From Cupriavidus taiwanensis LMG 19424 (GTDB taxonomy: Bacteria > Pseudomonadota > Gammaproteobacteria > Burkholderiales > Burkholderiaceae), in NCBI RefSeq assembly GCF_000069785.1, contig NC_010529.1, positions 447,059 to 511,058 of the forward strand: a DNA stretch of 64,000 nucleotides, written 5' to 3'. Position numbers and translations under genes: made by a program. Shown one piece after another: positions 1 to 9,496 of the stretch. Under the pieces are notes generated by a model that was given only the letters and a program-made list of their open reading frames with translations, had not been told where the DNA came from and searched no databases. Position 1 is the first letter of the stretch; the number at the start of each line of letters is the position of its first letter.

Positions 1-10
1 GCCTTTGACC

Positions 11-1484
11 CATTTCCTTATACGGAAGTCATGACTCTTCCCTCAGTGTTTGAATAGTGAGCGCGGCGTCCATGGTTCGCTGCATGCCGATCCAGATCGT
101 CTTGGCGCCGGGCTCGCCATCGTTCTTCCGCCCAAGGAACCCGCCCAGGGAAGCAACCAACCGAATCATCTGATTGAGTGTGACCGGTGTCTTCGGGCGA
201 GCTTTCTTGGAGAGCACGTATGCCCCCCGAATCTCGTCGGCATCGAAGAACAGCGACGCATCCAGATCCGGACAGGTTCTGCCCAACCGCATCAAGCGGG
301 CAATGCGCCATGCCACCACCATATACAACGCCAAGGCCCGCTCCACACGATCCATGTGCGATAGCTGTAGCGCCTCGACCTTGCAGCCGGTCTTCAGGAC
401 ATGGAAGAACATCTCGATCTCCCACCTTGCCCGATACCATTCAACAAGTTCGTTGACCGCATCAGCGTCCTGCGCTTCTCGGTTCGTCACCAATCGCCAA
501 ACCACTGGCTTGACGCCTGCGGGCGCTTCGATCTCCCTTGCCGCCACACAGGTGAACTCCGCTCCGACCAGACCCGGCAGCTTCATACGCTGGGCGCGTA
601 GTTCCTGTTTGACCTCGCGCGCCTTCTGGCCTGCTCGCCCTGGCAAGATAAAGGTGATTTCCCCGAGTACCGGGCTGGCGTCGACGCTATCCCACAACTT
701 GCCGCCCTCGGCCAGGTTGCGGTTGTGTTGGCTGCGGATCAACCAGTCGGCCGGTTGGCCAAGTTCCTGGGCGCGCGCCATCAACTCGGCAATATCACCC
801 TCGCGGTCTGTCATATACACCAGCCGTGTCTGCGGCAATAGCGCGGCTTGCTCCGCAACCCGTTCATATCCTTCAATCCAGCGTACGCTTTCCTTGATCC
901 CGCCCCGGTTGCCATCGGCGTCCTTGGGCTCCCGAGCCCACATCCAGGCATCGATCACCCCCAGCGGCTCGCGGTCAGGCGTCACCGCGTAGGTCGGATG
1001 CAAAAACATGCCCCGCTGGGCTTCATAGGTCAACGGACCCAGCCCGTCGATCTCCTGGCCATTAAAGTTCAATTCGGTTGTATCAGCGATGCACAGCACC
1101 ACCGGAAACTGCGCGGCCCTCGCTGCAGTGCGCTCCCAATGCGGCTGCATTACGTCCCGCCAATCGATCTGCTCATTGCCGAGAAACCGATATGCCGCGA
1201 TGGTTTGCGACCAGTCATCGCATGCGCCGGGGATGCTCGCCGTCGGCAGAGCCGCAAACCGCTTGAGCAGCTCCTTGGCGCGCCGATCCCGCCGCGGATC
1301 ACCAAGATCCAGACTCTCGAATTCCTCGTCCACCCATGCCCCCGACTCGTTGCTCATTGCTGCGCGAAAATCCGAGAGTAAACGCGAGTCTGGCGAAGTT
1401 AACAACCCCCTTACCTCGAAATTCCCGGGACTTCAAGCTCCAAGCCTCGCCGCGGAGACGGTCCTACTTCCGTATAAGGGGATG
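11..1484 (-). mobile_element. IS4-family (Tn5/IS50-like) insertion sequence, copy 1
   Basis: The ends are inverted repeats sharing CTTATACGGAAGT: CATTTCCTTATACGGAAGTC at the left, and the reverse complement of CATCCCCTTATACGGAAGTA at the right. One transposase gene fills the element. No clean 9-bp target duplication is visible (left flank GCCTTTGACC, right flank CCTTATAACT), so the flanks may have been rearranged. A second, nearly identical copy lies in the opposite orientation at 31889-33362. Confidence 0.85.
29..1357 (-). CDS. tnp: IS4-family transposase (Tn5-like), intact
   Basis: DDE transposase that cuts and joins the ends of its own element. Visible signatures are LCIADTTELNF (first Asp), a TDREGDI segment (second Asp), and the IS4 YREK box YRARWEIEMFFHVLK (Tyr-Arg-Glu-Lys). 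The N-terminal AWVDEEFESLDLGDPRRDRRA segment is the Tn5-type DNA-binding start. The frame stays open upstream to a TTG, but the ATG giving MSNESGAWV starts the conserved region and is preferred (442 aa). It differs from the second copy by single residues, for example TDRE preceded by YM rather than YV, and KKARP rather than KKACP. It looks functional. Confidence 0.9.
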   Translation of the reverse strand: MSNESGAWVDEEFESLDLGDPRRDRRAKELLKRFAALPTASIPGACDDWSQTIAAYRFLGNEQIDWRDVMQPHWERTAARAAQFPVVLCIADTTELNFNGQEIDGLGPLTYEAQRGMFLHPTYAVTPDREPLGVIDAWMWAREPKDADGNRGGIKESVRWIEGYERVAEQAALLPQTRLVYMTDREGDIAELMARAQELGQPADWLIRSQHNRNLAEGGKLWDSVDASPVLGEITFILPGRAGQKAREVKQELRAQRMKLPGLVGAEFTCVAAREIEAPAGVKPVVWRLVTNREAQDADAVNELVEWYRARWEIEMFFHVLKTGCKVEALQLSHMDRVERALALYMVVAWRIARLMRLGRTCPDLDASLFFDADEIRGAYVLSKKARPKTPVTLNQMIRLVASLGGFLGRKNDGEPGAKTIWIGMQRTMDAALTIQTLREES

Positions 1485-1620
1485 CCTTATAACTGATCGC
1501 CGTTAAATTGAGTTCGTAGGACTTTTGTATAGTCACATTCAATCGTTTGCGTTGGGCTCAGGACTGCTATTGCTTTCCTTCGTTGAACGCAAGCCCGCAA
1601 GATTCGTGCGCATTCCACTG

Positions 1621-1732
1621 ATGGCGGACAGTGATTCCAGACTCATCGCGGACAGTGTTCCATGCGAAGGCGGACACCTTGCGCTGGCGTCCTGAGTGAC
1701 GGGGTGAATCGTAACCGAAGTGTCCGCCATCA
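1621..1732. repeat. Remnant of an IS21-type end with tandem transposase-binding motifs
   Basis: Two spaced copies of GCGGACAGTG(A/T)TTCCA, a partial GGCGGACACC, and an inverted GTGTCCGCC follow one another. Such spaced arrays resemble the multiple terminal repeats seen at five other IS21 ends in this window. No istA or istB sequence is attached, so this is a scar. The 1485-1620 interval holds no recognisable gene. Confidence 0.5.
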
Positions 1733-1764
1733 GGATGCAATGACGGTTCGGCGGCGGTGTTTCA

Positions 1765-2265
1765 ATCGCGGCGTTGAGCTTGTCGGGGCGGCTGCGCGGC
1801 CCGCCAGGCAGCCCCGGCACTGCGGGTATGGCATCAACCAGGGCTTCGAAGACCACCGAGTCGTGCCAATTGGCACCGGTCACGGCCAGCGCCGCGCCGG
1901 TCTACGACGAGGTGGCGTTTGGTGCCGAGCTTGCCACGGTCGGTGGGGTTCGGGCCGGTCTGCTGCCCCCCTGGAGGCTAGTCACAGCCGCACCATCGAT
2001 ACTCGCCCGGCTCCAATCGACCTGGTCATGCTCACGCAATCGCGTCAGCAGGGCCAGTTGCAAGCGTTCCCAGATGCCGCTGGCCTACCAATCACGAAGG
2101 CGACGCCAGCAAGTCATACCGCGGCCGAAGCCCAGTTCCTGCGGCAAGTCTTCCCACGCAATCCCCTTCGCAAGGGCTTGCTTGCGATGCTGGTTTCGGG
2201 GCAAGTCGAAAACCTCTGGCTCGATCGAGTTGGACGCGCAGGTCACGTGTGGCGAGTGGTAGCCA
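1765..2265 (-). pseudogene. IS5-family (IS402-group) transposase fragment
   Basis: Read across frames on the minus strand this gives WEDLPQELGFGRGMTCWRRL, then GGQQTGPNPTDRGKLGTKRH, then ANWHDSVVFEALVDAIPAVP. These are characteristic of IS402-group IS5 transposases. Both ends are missing and there are several frame shifts, so it cannot be functional. A related fragment in the opposite orientation flanks the other side of the prolyl oligopeptidase gene (4657-4905). Confidence 0.75.
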
Positions 2266-2407
2266 ATCGATGTGCCGCGCAGCGCGCAAATCATCATGGA
2301 ACTCGACTACCTCAACCATGTCGAAATGGCACGATTAGTTGAACCGAATCGGGCGATTTGAAAGATGAAGCTGTTCCTTCTGAAAGTACTTTAATGGATG
2401 ATTCATT

Positions 2408-4534
2408 ATGATAAATTCGCAATCGAAAATTATTTGGCCGCCGACAGGTAACGCTGCCGATCCGTATATCGATCTCGAAGAACTCGATAGTCCCACTGTC
2501 AATTCATGGGTTTTCGCTCAGACAGCCCGTACTATGGAAATGTACGGACGCACGTCAGCCGCCGACGTGCTAACTAAGCGGCTCGTCGAGACCATGATGG
2601 ACCAAGATCGCATCGTCATATGCTCGCGCTGGGGTAACTGGGCTTACAATACTTGGCTTGACGGAGCGCATCCGCTCGGTTTCGTACGGCGTACGCCCTG
2701 GAATGCCTGGATCGAGGGCAACCCACAATGGGAAGTGGTACTGGAGGTCGATGCGCTTGACTTGAACAACCGAAACGGGGACGGCACGCGCTGGGCTCTG
2801 GCGGGCTTTCATCTTATTTATCCCACTGCTGATCGCGCACTGGTCTTCCTGTCGCCCGGCGGTTCCGATACTTGTATCGTGCGGGAATTCGACGTGGAAG
2901 CGCGTGCGTTTGTTGAGAACGGATTCGAACTACCAGATTCCGGTCACCACAGCGTTGCATGGATCGATCGAGATACGGTTTATGCGAGCTGGGATGACAG
3001 CGCAGTAAACGCGGCCCCCGCTGTCACTGTTTCCGGTCACCCGCGACAGGTGCGCAGATGGAAGCGCGGAACGCCAGTAGCGGATGCGCCGGTGGTGTTC
3101 GAATGCGAGCCTGACGACTTGGGTGCGTCAGCGAATTACGACCCAATCCAAGCACGTCATATTGCAAGCCGCAGCACGACATTCTACGAACGGGAGCAAT
3201 TCTGGCTCGATGAAAAGGCTCGTGAATGGCGGTTGTACGATGTGCCGCGTAATACGGCTGCTTTGTTTGAGTGGAGCGAATGGCTATTCGTCACGCCGCG
3301 CACCAATTGGCACGTCAACGAGACGGCTTATCGGGGCGGTTCTTTACTGGCCATTCGACGTGACGCATTTCTCGACGGTGATCGCCACTTCACCGTACTT
3401 TTCACGCCAACTGACGAGAATGTACTGTCGGGGGTGCGTTATACGAAGCACTGGCTAATCGTCTCTGACAAGAGCGAAAGCGTTACCCGCGTGACGCTTT
3501 GGCGTCCGCCAGACTCGGTCGACGACACGTGGCAATCTCGAGCGTATCCGTTGCCGGCCGGATGCGAAGCATCTGTGACCGCCGTCGATAGAGCACGCGA
3601 TGACACTGTACTGATCTACGTCGATCACTTCCTGACACCACCAGCGCTGTACCATGCCGATCTCTCCAGTGACACACCTTGGCACCAGCTCGGACAGCTT
3701 CCCGCACGCTTCGATTCAACCGGATTCCTCGCGTTGCGCCGGCATGCCATGGCACCCGATGGCGTGCAGATTCCCTATTGGGTGATCGGCCGCGAGGCAG
3801 ATCTTCAGGGTACCCCTCGACCTTGCCTGCTCTATGGATACGGCGGATTCGAAATCCGGCTCGATACACCCGCCTATATGGGCACTTTGGGATTCTCCTG
3901 GCTAGAACCGGGCGGTGTGTACGCAATCGCGAGCATCCGGGGGGGAGGTGAGTTCGGGCCTGGCTGGCATCAAGCCGCGCAACGAGAAAAACGTCCGGTC
4001 GCATTTGGTGATTTCATTGCCGTCGCTGAGGCATTGATCAGCTCCAGTGTTACCACCCCGGGGCAACTCGCGATCCAAGGGGCGAGCAACGGCGGGTTGT
4101 TAACCGCAGCGTGCATGATCCAGCGTCCGGATTTATTCGGTGCCGTTATCTCGCATGTGCCAGTGCTCGACATGTCACGCTTTCACCTGTTGTTGCAGGG
4201 CGCTTTGTGGGTCGACGAGTACGGCAATCCCGACGATGCCGACGATCGCCGGATGCTTATGGCTTACTCACCCTATCACAACGTAAAGCCGGACGTCTCC
4301 TATCCGCCGGTTCTATTCACATCATCGTCCACTGACGATCGCGTGCATCCAGGCCATGCACGAAAGATGGTCGCGAAAATGCAGGCACTCGGACATCGCG
4401 AGGTCTTCTACCTAGAACAGCGCGATGGCGGTCATGGCGCTGGCGTCGAACCCGAAACCAGAGCCCGCGCCAGTGCAACGACATTTGAGTTCCTGCGGGC
4501 AAAGATTGGGGCGTCGTTACGACCGAACGCGTGA
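2408..4534 (+). CDS. Prolyl oligopeptidase family serine peptidase (S9A)
   Basis: A 708-residue protein, the size typical of prolyl oligopeptidases (about 700 aa), predicted to cleave short proline-containing peptides in the cytoplasm; no signal peptide is visible. The C-terminal alpha/beta-hydrolase domain carries the expected triad: Ser560 in GASNGG, Asp643/644 in TDDRVHPGH and His676 in GGHGAG. The YGYGGF loop and RGGGEFGPGWH, which shape the oxyanion region in this family, are also present. Residues from about 70 to 420 would form the beta-propeller that filters substrates by size. The ATG is preceded by a weak GGA. Transposase debris flanks it on both sides, so it is isolated cargo. Some S9 enzymes open lasso peptides or mature RiPPs, but no precursor or cyclase lies nearby, so the substrate is unknown. 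Confidence 0.9.
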   Translation: MINSQSKIIWPPTGNAADPYIDLEELDSPTVNSWVFAQTARTMEMYGRTSAADVLTKRLVETMMDQDRIVICSRWGNWAYNTWLDGAHPLGFVRRTPWNAWIEGNPQWEVVLEVDALDLNNRNGDGTRWALAGFHLIYPTADRALVFLSPGGSDTCIVREFDVEARAFVENGFELPDSGHHSVAWIDRDTVYASWDDSAVNAAPAVTVSGHPRQVRRWKRGTPVADAPVVFECEPDDLGASANYDPIQARHIASRSTTFYEREQFWLDEKAREWRLYDVPRNTAALFEWSEWLFVTPRTNWHVNETAYRGGSLLAIRRDAFLDGDRHFTVLFTPTDENVLSGVRYTKHWLIVSDKSESVTRVTLWRPPDSVDDTWQSRAYPLPAGCEASVTAVDRARDDTVLIYVDHFLTPPALYHADLSSDTPWHQLGQLPARFDSTGFLALRRHAMAPDGVQIPYWVIGREADLQGTPRPCLLYGYGGFEIRLDTPAYMGTLGFSWLEPGGVYAIASIRGGGEFGPGWHQAAQREKRPVAFGDFIAVAEALISSSVTTPGQLAIQGASNGGLLTAACMIQRPDLFGAVISHVPVLDMSRFHLLLQGALWVDEYGNPDDADDRRMLMAYSPYHNVKPDVSYPPVLFTSSSTDDRVHPGHARKMVAKMQALGHREVFYLEQRDGGHGAGVEPETRARASATTFEFLRAKIGASLRPNA

Positions 4535-4656
4535 CCCGATTTTAAGCGTCACACACTGGCTTTCTTGCGGCAAGAATAGTCCCCCGTGCAAATACCGATG
4601 ATCGTCCTACGACTCCCCACCGCTAACCTATATTAGCGATATAGGCGTGTTTTCTG

Positions 4657-4905
4657 GTGAAACTGTCGCTAAGCGGCATCGTGATTGCTTTGCACACCGG
4701 CATTCCGTGGAAAGACTTGCCGCAGGAACTGGGCTTTGGCAGCGGCATGACCTACTGGCGTCGTCTGCGTGACTGGCAGGCCAGTGGCGTCTGGACGCGC
4801 ATGCACCTGGCCCTGCTAACCCGCCTGCGCGAGCATGGTCAGATCGATTGGAGTCGGGCAAGCATCGATGCTGCGGCAGTGGCCAGCCCCCGGGGGCCAG
4901 CAGAC
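4657..4905 (+). pseudogene. IS5-family (IS402-group) transposase N-terminal fragment
   Basis: The frame reads ALHTGIPWKDLPQELGFGSG and continues through WRRLRDWQASGVWTRMHLAL to DWSRASIDAAAVASPRG, then runs into unrelated sequence where an IS30 fragment begins. The catalytic core is lost. It is closely related to the fragment at 1765-2265 but points the other way. Confidence 0.75.
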
Positions 4906-5575
4906 CGAAGCCGCGGTGGCATCGGACATCTTGACCAGCAGCACGGCGCGGCTCATGCGCTCCACCAGTACGCCCACTGCCGAGCGGTTACCCGCACCCT
5001 TGATGGGGTCGCCTTCCCAGTGCCCGGGCATGAGCCTGTCGTTGACCTCAGGCGGGCGCTCATGGATGCTGACCATGTCGGGAATTTGGCCACGCCGGTC
5101 GGTGCCACGCGAGCGCAGCAGGTGCTTAGCGTGGCCCTGGCGCAGACAAGCGATGAGCTGGCGACGCAGTTCGCCGCGCGGGTAGGCGTAAATGGCGTTG
5201 TAGATGGTCTCGTGGGACACGTGGCGCTCGCGGTGGTCAGGAAAGGCGCGCTTGAGAGTAGCGGGATTTCCTGGGGTGACCACTTTTGGTCAAGGAAGTG
5301 GCGCACCACGCGCCACAGCACACTGTCGGCAGCGAGTTTGCGGGCGGGACGGCTGGCCTGGCGGCGTTGCGCGCGGCGGGCTTACGCTGTCATTGCCCCA
5401 TAGCCACCGCTTGCTGTCGCGTTGCGGCGAAGCTCGCGCTTCAGCGTTGAAGGCGCACGCCCCAGCCTGCGCCCATCTCGCGCTGACTGACTTTCTCCGC
5501 CTTCCAAATCTCGATGCGCATGCGCTCTTCGGATTGCAGTTGCGGTACTTCGTTTTTGTCATTCACCACACCTTA
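4906..5575 (-). pseudogene. IS30-family transposase fragment
   Basis: The reverse strand, read across two frame shifts, gives an IS30 transposase N-terminal half: a PQLQSEERMRIEIWKAEKVSQRE-like start, then LWRVVRHFLDQKWSPQEI, SHETIYNAIYAYPRGELRRQ, and PGHWEGDPIKG with the first catalytic region. The catalytic C-terminus is missing at the junction near 4905. 5576-5726 contains no recognisable gene. Confidence 0.75.
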
Positions 5576-5726
5576 CCGGATGGCAAGGTGTTGCACTTCA
5601 GATTTTGAGGTCGCCGTGATTATTACTTATAGAATTCAGAATTAAATTTGCGAATGACTGCATTTTCTTTCCTCGAGTCAGAGTTGTATTTTGCAGGGAT
5701 GGATGTGACGCGAAACTTGAAGTTAA

Positions 5727-6058
5727 GGATGCTCTGCAAAAATTAGCCAGCAGATGTGCTTGAAATGAATCGTCGAGCCAGCGAGCATGTGGCGCATGAA
5801 ACAAACTGACCTTGCTGAACTTGTCGACCAAGCGCAACCGCAAGCGCGAATTCCTGGACGAGATGAACCGTGTGGTGCCGTGGGCCGATCTGGTGATGCT
5901 GATCGCTCCGTACGCCCCAGAAGGCAAGCGCGGCCGTCCCCCGTTCGCGGTCGAGGCGATGCTGCGCATCCACTTCCTTCAGCAATGGTTCGGCCTGTCG
6001 GACCCGGCGATGGAAGAAGCGCTGCACGACGTTCCGCTGTATCGGGAGTTCGCCGGGT
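5727..6058 (+). pseudogene. IS5 element, truncated left part
   Basis: This begins with the IS5 terminal GGATGCTCTGC preceded by TTAA, a YTAR-type target as expected for the IS5 group. It encodes the first part of the same transposase as the intact copies at 9657-10619 and 38164-39126, with a frame shift after the first residues. It stops at LYREFAGL, where an IS21 end begins. Confidence 0.85.
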
Positions 6059-6275
6059 TGCGGATTTCGGTGAAGGTGATCAGCGGTTTCGGCGAACGTG
6101 ATCAGGGAAGGAAGGTGGTACTGCGCGGTCAGGAGATTGTAGCGTAGGTGATCACGATGCCCGTTTCTTGGCGTCGGTTGCCGTGCGCTTGCGCATGGAT
6201 TCGCCTTTGAGCGCCACTTTGTGCGCCTGGTGGACCAGCCGGTCCAGGATGGCGTCAGCCAGCGTCGGATCATTC
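6059..6275 (-). mobile_element. Right-end fragment of an IS21 element (end of istB)
   Basis: The segment starts with the IS21 terminus TGCGGATTTCGGTGAAGG and repeats the right end of the larger IS21 at 13529-16170 nearly base for base. It includes the last codons of istB (reverse strand, ending [12 protein letters not shown]). It cuts the IS5 fragment on its left and is itself cut by the IS66 element that begins at GTAAGCG on its right. Confidence 0.85.
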
Positions 6276-6314
6276 GTAAGCGAGTAGCCAGTACCGTCTT
6301 GACGGCCGCAGCAG

Positions 6315-7886
6315 TTACGCTGGCGTAACCAGTTGCTCAGTGACGACCCACGGCATGAGTTCGTCGACGCGGTTGATCGGGTGATCCGCGATGCGTGCGA
6401 GCACGAAGCGTAGGTAAGCCTCGGGATCGACGCCGTTGAGTTTTGCCGTGCCGATCAGGCTGTAAATTGCAGCGGCGCGTTCCCCACCTGAGTCAGCACC
6501 CGCGAACAGGTAATTACGTCTTCCGATGGCCACCCCGCGCAGCGCACGTTCGACCGGCAGGTTGTCGATCTCCAGTCGTCCGTCGTCGCAATAGCGCGTG
6601 AGCGCCTCCCACCGGTTCAGTGCGTACAGGATCGCTCGACTCGTGTCAGATTTGCGCGAGAGCGTCTCCAACGTGGCTCTCAGCCACGCGTGGAGTTGAT
6701 CGAGTAGTGGACGCGCTTGCGCCTGTCGATACGCCTGGCGCACATCGGGTGGTTTGCCCCGGATCTGCTCTTCGATCTTGTAGAGCGCGCCGATGCGTTC
6801 CAGGGCCTCGGTATTCAAGGAATTGGGGCGAGCTGCATACAATTCGTAGAACTGCCGCCGGGCATGGGCCCAGCACGCTGCTTCGGCAACCCGTCCCGTT
6901 TCGTAGATCGCCTGGTAGCCGCCGTAGGCATCGGCCTGCAACGTCCCGTTGAACGATTCAAGATGCTGCTGCGGGTGGATGCCCTTGCGGTCCGGCGTAT
7001 AGGCAAACCAGACGGCCGGCGGAGTAGCATCGCCCGACGTCCGGTCGTCACGCACATACACCCACAAGCGTCCAGTTTTAGTCTTGCCATTGCCTGGCGC
7101 GAGCACCGGCACTGGCGTATCGTCGGCATGGAGCTTCGTCGCCGCCATGACGTGTCGACGCAGTGTGTCGACGAGTGGTTGCAGCAGCGCCGCACTGTGA
7201 CCAACCCACTTCGCCAGCAACGAGCGATCCAGCTCGACGCCTTCACGCGCATAGATCACCGACTGTCGGTAGAGCGGCAGGTGATCCGCGAACTTCGCGA
7301 CCAGCACGTGGGCCAGCAGTCCCGGGCCAGCCATGCCTCGCTCGATGGGGCGGCTCGGCGCAGCAGCCTGGGCGATGTGATCGCAGCATGAACACGCCAG
7401 CTTGGGTCGCACATGCCGGATGACCCGGAAGCTCGCTGGCACATATTCGAGCTGTTCGGAGACATCCTCGCCAAGCTGCTTCATCGGCGCACCGCATGCC
7501 GTGCAGGTATCACGTGATTCGGGCCAATGAGTCTGGAACTCGCGCGGCAGGTGTTCTGGCAACGGCTTACGTTGTACCTGTTCCGGTGCCGTACGCGGCG
7601 TCCTGTGGATCTCGATGGGTGCGGCACCTTCGTCGGCCTCGAGTTCTTCTAGGCGAAGTTCGAGCTGTTCGATCTGGCGGTCCAGCTTCTCCGAGCGACG
7701 GCCGAACTGCATGCGGCGCAGCTTTGCAATCAGCAACTTGAGATGCTCGATCTCCGCCTTGTCCGTTGCCGTCGCTGCCTTCTGCGATTCGACCACGTCT
7801 TGCAGATGCCCGATGCGGGCATCGCGCTCCAGCAAGAGGGCTTTGAGCGCTTCGATGTCGTCCGGGTACGCGTTCGCCGTCGTCAT
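6315..7886 (-). CDS. tnpC: IS66 transposase TnpC, full length
   Basis: A 523-residue DDE transposase, the catalytic protein of IS66. The N-terminal helix (about residues 8-90) is a predicted coiled coil containing [12 protein letters not shown] zinc-binding segment with a CTACG motif and an ACSCCDH motif follows. The catalytic core includes [11 protein letters not shown] (Asp), ADAYGGYQ (Asp) and the Glu of [21 protein letters not shown]. The C-terminus ends with the conserved [16 protein letters not shown] segment. It looks intact and would act with TnpA and TnpB encoded just upstream. Confidence 0.9.
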   Translation of the reverse strand: MTTANAYPDDIEALKALLLERDARIGHLQDVVESQKAATATDKAEIEHLKLLIAKLRRMQFGRRSEKLDRQIEQLELRLEELEADEGAAPIEIHRTPRTAPEQVQRKPLPEHLPREFQTHWPESRDTCTACGAPMKQLGEDVSEQLEYVPASFRVIRHVRPKLACSCCDHIAQAAAPSRPIERGMAGPGLLAHVLVAKFADHLPLYRQSVIYAREGVELDRSLLAKWVGHSAALLQPLVDTLRRHVMAATKLHADDTPVPVLAPGNGKTKTGRLWVYVRDDRTSGDATPPAVWFAYTPDRKGIHPQQHLESFNGTLQADAYGGYQAIYETGRVAEAACWAHARRQFYELYAARPNSLNTEALERIGALYKIEEQIRGKPPDVRQAYRQAQARPLLDQLHAWLRATLETLSRKSDTSRAILYALNRWEALTRYCDDGRLEIDNLPVERALRGVAIGRRNYLFAGADSGGERAAAIYSLIGTAKLNGVDPEAYLRFVLARIADHPINRVDELMPWVVTEQLVTPA

Positions 7887-7915
7887 GCCAGCAGTCTACG
7901 CGCCGGCACTCAGGT

Positions 7916-8266
7916 TTACAACGCCGAGATCGGCTCCGCCGTGCGCACCGGCTGTCGCCAGTCGATGCCTTCCAGCAGCATTGAGAGCTGCGCCTGGCTC
8001 AGGCTGACGACACCTCCATCCGCACGAGGCCAGACGAAGCGGCCGCGTTCAAGCCGTTTCATCAGCAGACACATGCCATCACCGCTCCACCAAAGCACCT
8101 TGACCAGATCGCCTCGTCGGCCACGGAACACAAACACGTGGCCGCTGAACGGGTCCCGCTCTAGCACGGTCTGCACCTTCGCGGCCAGGCTGTTGAAGCC
8201 AGAGCGCATATCGGTCACACCAGCAGCCAGCCACACCCGCGTTCCAGCGGGAAGGCCCGGCATCAC
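7916..8266 (-). CDS. tnpB: IS66 accessory protein TnpB
   Basis: A 116-residue IS66 Orf2 protein (IS66 TnpB, unrelated to the RNA-guided TnpB of IS200/IS605). It carries the family signature [15 protein letters not shown], then [18 protein letters not shown] and [17 protein letters not shown]. Its start overlaps the end of tnpA by 4 bases, implying translational coupling. It is required with TnpA for IS66 transposition; its biochemical role is not well defined. Confidence 0.92.
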   Translation of the reverse strand: MMPGLPAGTRVWLAAGVTDMRSGFNSLAAKVQTVLERDPFSGHVFVFRGRRGDLVKVLWWSGDGMCLLMKRLERGRFVWPRADGGVVSLSQAQLSMLLEGIDWRQPVRTAEPISAL

Positions 8267-8625
8267 GAACCCACTCCCAGCAAGCTCGCCAGCACGAGCT
8301 GCAGGACATCAGGCTCGGGCTTGCCTTCGAAACTCACACGCATGCCACGACATTCGATGACGAGCCCGGTCGATCCAATCGGCTCCGGCCTCGGCGGCGA
8401 TGCTATCTGAACGGGCAGGAATAATTCCGAAGGCTCGGATGCTGACGTCGCAGCTCGCTCATAATCCCGCCGCCACTTCGACACGAGATTCGCGTTCAGG
8501 CCATGCGAGCGCGCAACTTCTGCCAGTGAGCTTGCCGGGTCCAGCGTTTCCGCCACGACCTGCGTGCGGAATTCCTTCGAGTAGTTCTTGGAGCCTCGCC
8601 GGCGACCCCGCGCCTTGATTTCCAT
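8263..8625 (-). CDS. tnpA: IS66 accessory protein TnpA
   Basis: A 120-residue protein with an N-terminal helix-turn-helix ([39 protein letters not shown] across residues 15-50), the typical form of IS66 TnpA. It is first in the tnpA-tnpB-tnpC operon and probably binds element DNA. The upstream region lies within the right inverted-repeat region. Confidence 0.9.
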   Translation of the reverse strand: MEIKARGRRRGSKNYSKEFRTQVVAETLDPASSLAEVARSHGLNANLVSKWRRDYERAATSASEPSELFLPVQIASPPRPEPIGSTGLVIECRGMRVSFEGKPEPDVLQLVLASLLGVGS

Positions 8626-8711
8626 TTCTTCTGGTTCCCACCAAATTCTGGTGGGAACCAGATTGCCGCCTATGGCTCTTCATGAACAGACGGTGCTGGG
8701 GCCACGCTTAC

Positions 8712-9075
8712 GCTAGTAGAGAGCCTCGAGCGCCTCCACACCCACTACAAGTATATCGATGCACAGATTGCGGAGATCGACAAAAAACTCGTACGTTAGC
8801 TTGCCGCCGACGATTTTGGGCAGCGTCTAATGAGGATCCTGGCATTGGGGTTCATTACTGCGAGCGTGCTATCAGCAGGAGCGGGTGACGGAAAGCAGTA
8901 CCGCAACAGCCGAGATTTTGCGGCATCGATTGGCGTTGTGCCACGTCAGTACGTGCAGGCGGGAGAGCCAATCCGCTGGGGATCAGCAAGCGAAGAGAAA
9001 AGAACACCCGACGGCTGCTCTTACAATGTGCGCGGTCGGCGCGTAGACACTAGAGCGTGGTGGCTTGCGCCTTGA
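8712..9075 (+). pseudogene. IS110-family transposase C-terminal fragment
   Basis: Read across stops, the sequence gives ESLERLHTHYKYIDAQIAEI, then SAGAGDGKQYRNSRDFAASI and GVVPRQYVQAGEPIRWG. This is the Transposase_20 region of IS110 proteins. The N-terminal DEDD catalytic domain is absent and a stop interrupts the coiled-coil region. 9076-9187 has no gene. Confidence 0.75.
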
Positions 9076-9187
9076 CCAACAAGCTAGCTCGAGGCATGGG
9101 CTATCGCTGCGAAGCACACTCCATTCGATGCTTTTAATCGCCGGCCAGCCGCTGCCTGCATGAAACAAGAGAAGTCAAGGTCCGGTC

Positions 9188-9496
9188 GTAACCGTCCGAC
9201 GGTCAGCGTTCTTGACGAGAGGGTTACCTTTAGGTGGCGGTTGAGCGGATCTGCTCTGCGACGCGATTGACGGGGTGGTCGGCGATGCGCGCAATAACGT
9301 GGCTCAGGTAGGCCTCGGGGTCGAGACCGTTCAGCTTGGCTGAGGCCACCAGCGAATAGATAGCGGCGCCGCGTTCGCCGCCACTGTCGGAGCCGAAGTG
9401 CAAGTAGTTCTTTCGACCGAGAGCAACAGCCCGCAACGCCCGCTCCGCGGCGTTATTGTCGATCTCAACGCGACCATCGCTGGCATACAGCGTTAG
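9188..9496 (-). pseudogene. IS66-family TnpC C-terminal fragment with element end
   Basis: The left margin is an IS66-like terminus (GTAACCGTCCGACGGTCAGC). The reverse strand encodes the end of a TnpC: DGRVEIDNNAAERALRAVAL, SGGERGAAIYSLVASAKLNG, then RIADHPVNRVAEQ. It is cut by the IS5 copy starting at 9497. It belongs to a different IS66 subfamily from the intact element just to the left. Confidence 0.85.

Larger units (their letters stand above)
6276..8711 (-). mobile_element. IS66-family insertion sequence, intact gene set
   Basis: The terminal inverted repeats begin GTAAGCG at both ends (GTAAGCGAGTAGCCAGTACC at left, the complement of GTAAGCGTGGCCCCAGCACC at right). The element carries tnpA, tnpB and tnpC in the order usual for IS66, all on the minus strand. 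The 8-bp flanks do not match, so no target duplication is visible. Confidence 0.9.

Noticed and set aside
2300..2407. Lasso-peptide precursor upstream of the prolyl oligopeptidase
   Set aside because: No small ORF with a leader and a ring-forming Gly/Ala plus Asp/Glu at position 7-9 is present, and no B or C protein gene lies nearby.
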